Assembly (NCBI GenBank): GCA_963666035.2 | Contig: CAXXJI010000005.1 | Coordinates: 1 to 6,195, forward strand | DNA: 6,195 nt | Reading direction: 5' to 3' | Source of the DNA: CALMFG01 sp963666035 | Lineage (GTDB): Bacteria; Bacillota; Clostridia; Christensenellales; CALMFG01 | In this document: positions 1 through 6,195 of the stretch, in pieces | Layout of the letters: each line of letters starts with the position of its first letter | How positions within the stretch are numbered: position 1 is the stretch's first letter | Translations under genes and position numbers: made by a program | The notes under the pieces: model-generated | What the model saw: only the letters and a program-made list of their open reading frames with translations | Database searches by the model: none | What the model was told of the DNA's origin: nothing

Positions 1-1163
1 AAGCCTGAAAGCTGGGACATTTACGCGTCTATGTTTGGAGGCATACCTAAAAAGGAAGTTGATGAGCTCTCTGACTATTGGCAAGCTTTTCCCGATCTTA
101 AGGCGGATTTGTTTGAAGAAAACTCAGTAGAGCATCTACGTATTGCGAAAGGTACAATCAAGGACATTATAAACAAACATCCAAATGTATTATCTTTTAA
201 AGAAAAATATGCTCAAGCCTTTACTGGGTTTGATGCTATTTTATTTAGCCATCTCATACACGAAATGGAAACATTGAATATCTCAAAAGAAGAGGCCATA
301 CTTAGTGAAGAGAATTTTTTACCGTCTAGGTGATATACCGTTAGTGGATGAATATAAAGCATATCAACTGCTTGATGATAAATGGGTAAGGATTTCTGTT
401 GATTTAGAAATGATTCAAACAGAAGGGTTTGAAGCTGTCAAGCGAGTCGATCCTAACTTAGTCTCAAAGAAAAAGAATGATAAAGATATCGAAGTTCAAG
501 AAGGATGGCTGGGTAGAATTCATCCCGTTTGACTTAGTTCAAGAAGAGCTGCTTCAAGGGGAAACGGCAGCCTTGAAAGAAAAAGAAGAACGCCTTGCAG
601 TGGTCGCTTCCGAGCAACAAGAAATTTTGGATTCGCTTTCTGAAGAAGATAAAGAAGAATTAACAGAAGTTCTAAATGATGACAACACCGCATTCCTAGC
701 AGGACCAGTTGCAAAATTTTCTAAGGAGTTGCTCAATGGACATAAAGTGACAGACTATGCAGAAGAGAGTAATGAACGCAGACTCCTCGAAATGAAAACT
801 TTGTGCTGGACGAAGAAAAAGAAACTAAAGAAAATCGTAAAAATCGATTCGGCTAAATTGCATTCACTCACAAAAGAGACCATTGAAAATTTGACTGATA
901 AGCAAGTTTGCGAATTATTGGAGAAGAAATGGATAACACACACTTATCAAAGAAATACATGAGCTGCCAGTAGCTATCCTTGATAACCTTGCAACGAAGG
1001 ATCCAGGCATTGGCAGATAAATATGACACTACTTTCTCAGACGTTGAGAAGGAAATAGTTGAGACAGAGGCTACACCTTACGGACATGATTGACCAGCTT
1101 ACCGGAAGCGAAATGGATATGAAAGGTCTGAAAGAACTCAAAGCTCTTCTGGGAGGTGAGTGA
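1..1163 (+). CDS. hsdM: Type I restriction-modification methyltransferase subunit HsdM, C-terminal part, 5' truncated by window and frameshifted
   Basis: HsdM is the N6-adenine methyltransferase subunit; with HsdS it modifies the host's recognition sites. The frame is open from base 1. Pieces of one protein run through all three frames: 1-~318, ~318-~520, ~520-~790, ~793-830, ~834-940, ~943-1000, ~1001-1076 and ~1078-1163. Joined, they give about 385 residues containing DIPLVDEYKAYQLLDDKW, DLEMIQTEGFEAVKRVDP, a GWLGR-x-IPFDLVQ stretch, a charged helical region near KEKEERLAVVASEQQEI, LTKETIENLTDKQVCELLE and the end MDMKGLKELKALLGGE. These are typical of the helical C-terminal region of long HsdM proteins. 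The catalytic NPPY/F motif is absent and must lie upstream. Seven frame changes are needed (T6 at 315-320; about 511-524; AAA at 790-792; A4 at 831-834; ACACACA at 936-942; GG at 999-1000; CC at 1076-1077). Six read as extra bases and one as a missing base. The stop TGA at 1161 sits one base before hsdS. Family sure; intactness unknown. Confidence 0.88.
1151..1158 (+). promoter_or_regulatory. Ribosome binding site of hsdS
   Basis: GGGAGGTG lies six bases before ATG 1165, inside the last codons of hsdM. It decides the hsdS start: the in-frame GTG at 1156 is part of this site and so is unlikely to be the start. The position implies that hsdM and hsdS translation are coupled. Confidence 0.75.
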
Positions 1164-1164
1164 T

Positions 1165-2383
1165 ATGGCTGAAAAAGCAAAAGCACCTGCCATTAGATTT
1201 AAAGGCTTCGTCGACTCTTGGGAACAGCGGAAGCTTGGTGATATTGGCTCGGTTTCTATGTGTAAGAGGATTTTTAAAGAACAAACATCTGATACTGGTG
1301 ACGTTCCATTTTATAAAATAGGGACATTCGGGTCAAATCCGGATGCATTCATTCCTAAGCAATTATTTGAAGAATATAAAAGTAAATTTTCATATCCAGA
1401 AAAAGGAGATATATTGATTTCCGCATCAGGTAGCATAGGGCGAACTGTTGAATTTAGCGGGGATGATGAGTATTTTCAAGATTCAAATATCATATGGCTA
1501 AAGCACAATAATGAGGTGATAAACCCATTTTTAAAGCAGTTATATTCAGTAATAAAATGGAACGGTATCGAAGGAACTACAATTAAGCGACTTTATAATG
1601 AGAATGTATTGAAGACCGAGTTAATGCTTCCATCAGTTGAAGAACAAAATGTTATTTCAGATTATTTATATAAGCTCGACAACCTCATCACCCTTCATCA
1701 GCGTAAGTTTAATAAGCTGCAAAATGTTAAAAAAGCAATGTTAGAAAAGATGTTCCCGAAAAATGGGAGTAATATTCCGGAAATCAGATTTGCTGGATTT
1801 ACAGATGCTTGGGAACAGCGTAAGTTTGGAGATGAAAATGATTTAATAACGGGATATCCATTTGAAAGCGATAACTTTTCTGAAGATGGAATCAAGTTGG
1901 TAAGAGGGATGAATGTAAAAAGAGGATATCTTGATTTTTCAGAAGAGATATGTATGAGATGGAATTCATCATTTGGACTAGAAAATTATTTGCTCTCGGA
2001 TAATGATATATTAATTCAGATGGACGGTGCATTAATAGGAAAAAGTTATGCTAAAATTAAGGAAAATCAATTACCCGCATTACTAGTTCAGCGGGGTAAC
2101 AAGAGCGAGAACAAAAAAAGAAAAAGCTGATTCTGATTTTATATATCAAACCATTCAAAGAGACTTTTTAACGTATATTGGAATGAATAAAACAGAAACA
2201 GCTGTGCCGCATTTGAGTTTAAATGATATTAGAGACTTTAGTATTATGGTTCCAAGAATAGAAGAACAAAAAAGAATTGGAGCTTATTTCAGAAATATTG
2301 ACAACCTCATCACCCTTCATCAGCGTAAGCTTGAAAAATTGCAAAATGTAAAAAAAGCTTTTCTCGAGAAGATGTTTGTATAA
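1165..2383 (+). CDS. hsdS: Type I restriction-modification specificity subunit HsdS, one frameshift
   Basis: HsdS chooses the DNA target of the type I complex; each of its two target recognition domains (TRDs) reads half of a split site. ATG 1165 follows a strong ribosome binding site. Order: start motif IRFKGFVDSWEQRKLGD; TRD1 (VPFYKIGTFG, KGDILISASGSIGR, YFQDSNIIWL); central EEQ plus DNLITLHQRK helix; repeated start motif IRFAGFTDAWEQRKFGD; TRD2 (LITGYPFESDNF, IKLVRGMNV, LSDNDILIQMDG); and a second EEQ/DNLITLHQRK helix. Frame 1 stops at 2130, while the rest, from LVQR on, continues in frame 2 to TAA 2381. Removing one G from G4 at 2093-2096, or one A from A7 at 2113-2119, restores 405 residues, the usual HsdS length. 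The G4 site gives the more family-like LVQRVTR. Read literally, the gene makes a 322-residue protein lacking the end of TRD2 and the last helix. The target sequence cannot be predicted from this alone. Confidence 0.92.
1192..1242 (+). repeat. HsdS direct repeat A, copy 1 (before TRD1)
   Basis: This encodes IRFKGFVDSWEQRKLGD, 13 of 17 residues identical to the copy at 1783-1833. It is the conserved segment opening each half of a Bacillota HsdS. The DNA is also close, with TTGGGAACAGCG shared exactly. Confidence 0.85.
1243..1626 (+). other. HsdS target recognition domain 1
   Basis: This is the variable stretch between the opening repeat and the EEQ segment. It contains DVPFYKIGTFG, LFEEYKSKFSYPEKGD, ILISASGSIGRTVEF and YFQDSNIIWL, wording typical of one common class of type I recognition domain. 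By family rule it reads one half-site. The frame is intact throughout. Confidence 0.75.
1627..1758 (+). repeat. HsdS direct repeat B, copy 1 (central conserved helix)
   Basis: An EEQ segment is followed by the long helix DNLITLHQRKFNKLQNVKKA and then MLEKMFP. From the DNL motif on, 23 of 27 residues match the copy ending at 2380. Bases 1678-1707 are identical to 2300-2329 (30 bases). The two helices pair in known HsdS structures and set the spacing between half-sites. Confidence 0.85.
1783..1833 (+). repeat. HsdS direct repeat A, copy 2 (before TRD2)
   Basis: This encodes IRFAGFTDAWEQRKFGD, matching copy 1 at 1192-1242 in 13 of 17 residues. It marks the start of the second half of HsdS. Confidence 0.85.
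1834..2248 (+). other. HsdS target recognition domain 2, carrying the frameshift
   Basis: This is the second variable stretch, unrelated in sequence to TRD1: GYPFESDNF, IKLVRGMNVKRGYLDF, NYLLSDNDILIQMDGALIGK and, after the frame change near 2093-2119, DSDFIYQTIQRDFLTYIG and AVPHLSLNDIRDF. By family rule it reads the other half-site. Confidence 0.72.
2249..2380 (+). repeat. HsdS direct repeat B, copy 2 (distal conserved helix)
   Basis: This encodes RIEEQKRIGAYFRNI, then DNLITLHQRKLEKLQNVKKA and FLEKMFV. It holds the 30 bases (2300-2329) identical to 1678-1707. It ends at the hsdS stop codon, so the subunit terminates in its second helix as usual. Confidence 0.85.
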
Positions 2384-2384
2384 G

Positions 2385-2390
2385 AAAGGA
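2385..2390 (+). promoter_or_regulatory. Ribosome binding site of hsdR
   Basis: AAAGGA lies ten bases before ATG 2401, just after the hsdS stop at 2381-2383. It supports ATG 2401 as the hsdR start and independent initiation within the same transcript. Confidence 0.65.
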
Positions 2391-2400
2391 ACGTGATTTT

Positions 2401-5400
2401 ATGATTTTTAAAACCGAAGCGGAATTTGAAACAGCCATGATTGCTGCCTTGCAAAATAAGGGCTGGGGAAATCATGTTCTAAAACATCCTACAGAAGAGG
2501 ATTTGCTAAAAAACTGGGCAAATATTCTGTTTGAGAACAATCGCGGTATAGATCGCTTAAATGATGCTCCTTTGAACGGAAACAGAGATGCAGCGAATTT
2601 TAGAGCAAGTTTTGGAGCTTCGCAGTCCATTAAAACTTAATGGATTTATAAATGGCAAAACAGTATCTATTACACGTGATAATCCGGACGACCCTCTACA
2701 TCTCGGTAAAGAAGTTAGTCTTAAAATTTATGACCGACGTGAAATCGCTGCAGGTCAAAGTAGGTATCAAATTGTCCAGCAACCTACATTTAAATCCAAG
2801 TCAAAGATTCTAAATGATCGCCGTGGGGATTTGATGTTGCTCATAAATGGAATGCCTGTTATTCACATTGAGCTGAAGAAGAGTGGCATTTCGGTGAGTC
2901 AAGCGTATCACCAGATTGAGAAATATTCTGGTGAAGGTATATTTTCAGGAATCTTCTCTTTGGTGCAGATATTTGTCGCTATGCAACCGGAAGAGACAGT
3001 ATATTTTGCAAACCCAGGCACAGACGGTAGTTTCAATAAGGACTTTTATTTCCATTGGGCAGATTTCAATAACGAACCCATTAACAACTGGAAGGATATC
3101 GCTACCTATCTTTTATCTATTCCTATGGCTCATCAATTGATTGGCTTTTATACAGTTGCAGATGATTCTGATGGCGTGCTGAAAGTCATGCGCAGTTATC
3201 AGTATTACGCAGCCAATGCAATCTCCGATCGCGTTTCAAAGATTGACTGGAGCGATAAACAACTGCTTGGCGGATATGTTTGGCATACAACAGGTTCCGG
3301 CAAAACAATGACAAGTTTCAAGTCCGCACAGCTAATCGCGAATTCTAAAGATGCCGATAAGGTAATCTTCCTAATGGACAGGATTGAGCTTGGCACACAA
3401 TCACTTCGTGAGTATCGTGCTTTCGCTGAAGATAATGAAGACGTGCAAGCAACTGAGGATACCCCACACGCTCCATAACCAAGTTAAAAAGCGATAATCC
3501 TGCCGATACCCTGATTGTTACTTCAATCCAGAAAATGAGTAATATCAAAGATGAAGAGGGCGGATTGAATGCTTCTGATATTGAGAAAATGAACTCAAAG
3601 CGAATAGTCTTTATCGTGGATGAAGCGCATCGTTCTACTTTTGGCGATATGCTGATTACTGTTAAGCAGACCTTCCCGGATGCACTAATTTTTGGGTTTA
3701 CAGGCACACCGATTCAAAAGGAGAATGAAAAGAAGAAAAATTACTACTTCCACTGTATTCGGGAATGAATTGCATCGCTATAGTATCGCAGATGGCATTC
3801 GTGATGGGAATGTGCTTGGATTTGATCCGTATAAAGTTTTAACTTATAGAGACATTGACCTCCGAAAAGCGGTTGCGTTGATGAAAGCGAATGCTGCTAC
3901 AGAAAATGAGGCTATAACAGACTCCCATAAAGCAAAATTATATTATCACTACATGGATGCAGCCAAAGTGAAAATGGCGGGGCATCTTGAGAAGAGTGGT
4001 AAATATGACAAAGGTATTGAAGACTATATTCCACGGGAACAATATGAGCGCGATGAACATCAAAAAATGGTTATCCAGGACATTAAAGAAAACTGGTTGA
4101 GGCTGAGCCATGCATCAAAGTTCCATTCGATTTTTGCAACTAGCAGTATCTCCGAAGCTATCGATTATTATAGGCTTATCAAGGAAGAAATGCCTGAGCT
4201 TAAAATCACAGCACTGTTTGATCCGAATATTGATAATAACGGTGGTGTAAAGTTTAAGGAAGATGGACTTGTTGAAATAATAGAAGATTACAACGAGAGA
4301 TATGAACAAGACTTTTCCTTAGCCACTCACGGAAAATTCAAGAAAGATATTTCAGCACGCTTGGCTCATAAAAAACCCTATGAGCGTATAGAACGAGAAC
4401 CTGAAAAACAACTTGATCTATTAATTGTTGTTGATCAAATGCTAACGGGTTTCGACTCTAAATGGGTGAACACGCTTTATATGGATAAGATACTTAAGTA
4501 CGAAAACATTATACAAGCCTTTTCTCGTACTAATCGCCTATTTGGCCCGGATAAACCTTTTGGTACGATTCGTTATTACCGTTATCCAAATACTATGGAG
4601 AGAAATATCAATAGTGCGATAGAACTATATTCAGGTAATAAACCACTTGGATTGTTTGTTGAGCATCTGGACTATAATTTAGAGAAGATGAATCAAATCT
4701 TCGAAGATATTTCGCACTTGTTTATATCAGCTGGCATAACGGATTTTTCAAAGCTACCAGAAAGTGTAGATGAGTGTAGTAAGTTTGCTAAGTTGTTTAG
4801 TAATCTAAATGACTATTTAGAGGCGGCGAAGATTCAAGGATTCACTTGGGAACAACAAAAATATCCTTTTAAGGATCCTGAAAAAAATGTAGAAATGGTA
4901 TTCGATGAGAATACTTATCTTATTTTGGCCTTGCGCTACAAAGAGTTGTTTACAGGAGGCGACGGCGAAGGATTCAGGGATATTCCATTTGATATAGACG
5001 GACATTTGGTAGCCATCGATACTGGTAGAATTGATACTGATTTTATGAATTCTCGTTTTGAAAAATATCTAAAGCAATTACATCAAGATGATATTGACCA
5101 AGATCAGCTACAAGTAACTCTAGATGAGCTACACAAATCTTTTGCGACCCTTACCCAAGAGGAGCAGAAATACGCAAATATTTTTCTTCATGACGTGGAG
5201 AGTGGGAATGCCGACCTGGAAAGTGAAAAAACATTTAGAGATTATATTACTGAATATCAGTTCCGCGCAAAGAATGAGCAAGTTCGTAAACTTGTTAATG
5301 CACTTGGATTTGACTTTTCAAAATTGGAAAACCTAATGAATGTGGGCGTTACTGAATCGAATATTAATGTACGGGAGGTTCGACGACTTGAAGAAAACCA

Positions 5401-5546
5401 TAGACAGGGATAAGGCAAAAACATATTTTGAAGTTTTAGAAGGCGAAAATTTACCAGAATTTCGGCTGAGTATAAAAATTGAAAAAATCCTTAGGGATTT
5501 CATCTTATACGGGGGTTTTGATATAGACGAAAATGAAAAGAAATAG
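2401..5546 (+). CDS. hsdR: Type I restriction endonuclease subunit HsdR, frameshifted
   Basis: HsdR cuts unmodified DNA after ATP-driven translocation. Corrected length is about 1046 residues, like EcoR124I HsdR (about 1038). Seen in order, in corrected numbering: PD-ExK nuclease with D143 (2828), E157 and K159 in IELKK (2870-2878), and QIEKY (2912-2926); Walker A TGSGKT at 297-302 (3290-3307); DEAH near 406 (3619-3630); FTGTP near 432 (3697-3711); QAFSRTNR near 704 (4514-4537); and a helical C-terminus ending near GGFDIDENEKK. All key residues are present. The D-E-K spacing (14 and 2) equals my recollection of EcoR124I D151/E165/K167, pointing to the IC-like class. Frames run 2401-~2580, ~2588-3465, ~3475-3740, ~3741-5368 and ~5370-5546. 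Changes lie near 2576-2587, C4 3462-3465, CC 3473-3474, A5 3736-3740 and about 5366-5371; each reads as one extra base (the last could be two missing). Read literally no full enzyme is made; motif preservation argues for sequencing error. Confidence 0.93.
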
Positions 5547-6195
5547 TTATATTTTTTGAACACCTGATTCAAATGAAAGAGTAGAAAAATGAAGAGAAAC
5601 CTCCAGTTTTAGATTTTAAAAGAGTCCCAGTTATTCTTAAAAGATATTCGTTTTATTCAAAAATGAAAGTATGCATGAAGCAATCTTTACTTTGGGTGAA
5701 ACATTACGAGCTTGATCCAAAGAATAGCAATTGGCGGGTCCTACCGTGGGAACTTGAAGTTTTTGTCCTCATTTCAATAATGACGGGTAAAGAATATAAT
5801 AATCAAAACTTCGAAGGTAACAAATATCGGAAATTTGTTGAAATTATTAATTCAATTCGTGGCTATATGCATCCGAAATTCAATGGGGCTGCTTATGGAA
5901 AGAGATTAGGCATGATCTTAATGCTTCAGCAGTTGAAGTATCAAGACAAAGACTGGTTCTTACTTTACCGGTATAACTTCATTTTAATTTTATAGAGACA
6001 AAAATTGATATGAAGCAAGTATTTAAAGAAACGTTTTTTTGTGAATATGAAGAATTCATTGTTTTGTATTTTGTTATTAAACTTATTTCCACAATAGACA
6101 ATGATGATTCCGTGAGAGAGATATATAGAAAAACGCTAAAAGAGTGTGAAAATGCAATTAAGCACCTAATTATCTCTCGAGATGCTTTGATTGAA
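5533..6195 (+). CDS. Unrecognised protein gene downstream of hsdR, frameshifted, 3' end beyond window
   Basis: I do not recognise the family. ATG 5533 (MKRNSYIF) overlaps the hsdR end by 14 bases but meets TGA at 5557; other ATGs are at 5573 (in-frame TAG 5582) and 5589, so the start is uncertain. A continuous product can be threaded: TPDSNERVE, EEKPPVLDFKRVPVILKRY, SFYSKNESMHEAIFTLGETL, RADPKNSNWRVLPWELEVFV, NKYRKFVEIINSIRGYMHPK, YGKEIRHDLNASAVEVSRQR, then from about 5986 FNFIETKIDMKQVFKETFF to an open end, roughly 200-220 residues so far. Suspected frame changes are at 5585-5589, 5659-5663, 5712-5713, 5899-5901 and 5974-5985. I chose frames by codon-position composition (GC-rich first, AT-rich third position) as well as by stops. 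Predicted character: mixed helical, soluble, with no signal peptide and no clear membrane segment. Its place directly after hsdR with no terminator suggests co-expression and possibly a defence-linked role, which is inference only. Confidence 0.5.

Noticed and set aside
1156..1164. GTG 1156 as the hsdS start.
   Set aside because: It lies inside the ribosome binding site that serves ATG 1165 and would have no site of its own at a suitable distance.
2401..3478. Separate small genes at 2401-2640, 2588-3478 and 3535-3768.
   Set aside because: Each encodes a consecutive piece of one HsdR protein, and the pieces join without loss of family-conserved text. They are fragments, not genes.
3455..3480. 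Programmed ribosomal frameshift sites in the hsd genes.
   Set aside because: No slippery heptamer with a following stem was seen at the breaks. There are too many breaks, and two of them (3462-3465 and 3473-3474) are only about ten bases apart. Type I genes are not known to use such shifts.
3345..3707. 120-codon minus-strand open frame opposite hsdR.
   Set aside because: It lies wholly inside the DEAH-motif region of hsdR and has no family resemblance. It is a shadow of the coding strand, as are the other minus-strand frames at 520-943, 1698-1895, 3205-3396, 4115-4309, 4817-5005 and 5333-5572.
5547..5600. Possible transcription terminator after hsdR (T6 at 5552-5557).
   Set aside because: No inverted repeat precedes the T run, and coding-like sequence begins at or before this point.
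1..6195. tRNA, rRNA, CRISPR array or insertion sequence.
   Set aside because: No cloverleaf-like segment, regularly spaced repeats, transposase text or terminal inverted repeats were seen. The only clear repeats are those within hsdS.

Overview
The window suggests a low-GC Gram-positive bacterium (Bacillota). The DNA is AT-rich, and the HsdS subunit carries the 'DAWEQRKxG' and 'DNLITLHQRK' repeat wording common in that phylum. The ribosome binding sites are of the GGAGG/AAGGA kind. The genus cannot be told. All genes are on the + strand and tightly packed, and no stretch of 300 bases lacks a gene.

Layout: 1-1163 is the 3' part of hsdM, the methyltransferase subunit of a type I restriction-modification system; its catalytic region lies upstream of the window. 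One base later comes hsdS (1165-2383), the two-domain DNA-specificity subunit, then after 17 bases hsdR (2401-5546), the nuclease/translocase subunit. From about 5533 to the window end lies an unrecognised gene, cut by the edge, that overlaps or directly follows hsdR. No terminator or promoter is visible between any of these genes, so one operon hsdM-hsdS-hsdR-unknown is the simplest reading. HsdM and HsdS would form the modification enzyme. HsdR would add ATP-driven translocation and cleavage of unmodified foreign DNA.

The dominant oddity is that every gene is broken by single-base frame changes. I count about 13 in the hsd genes, nearly all reading as one extra base and mostly at short homopolymers. 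When these are removed, uninterrupted family-typical proteins appear, with every HsdR catalytic motif intact. This pattern fits uncorrected sequencing indels better than gene decay, but the sequence alone cannot settle it. The same problem affects the downstream gene: its apparent 110-residue open frame (5663-5995) is probably a mosaic of true and false frame.
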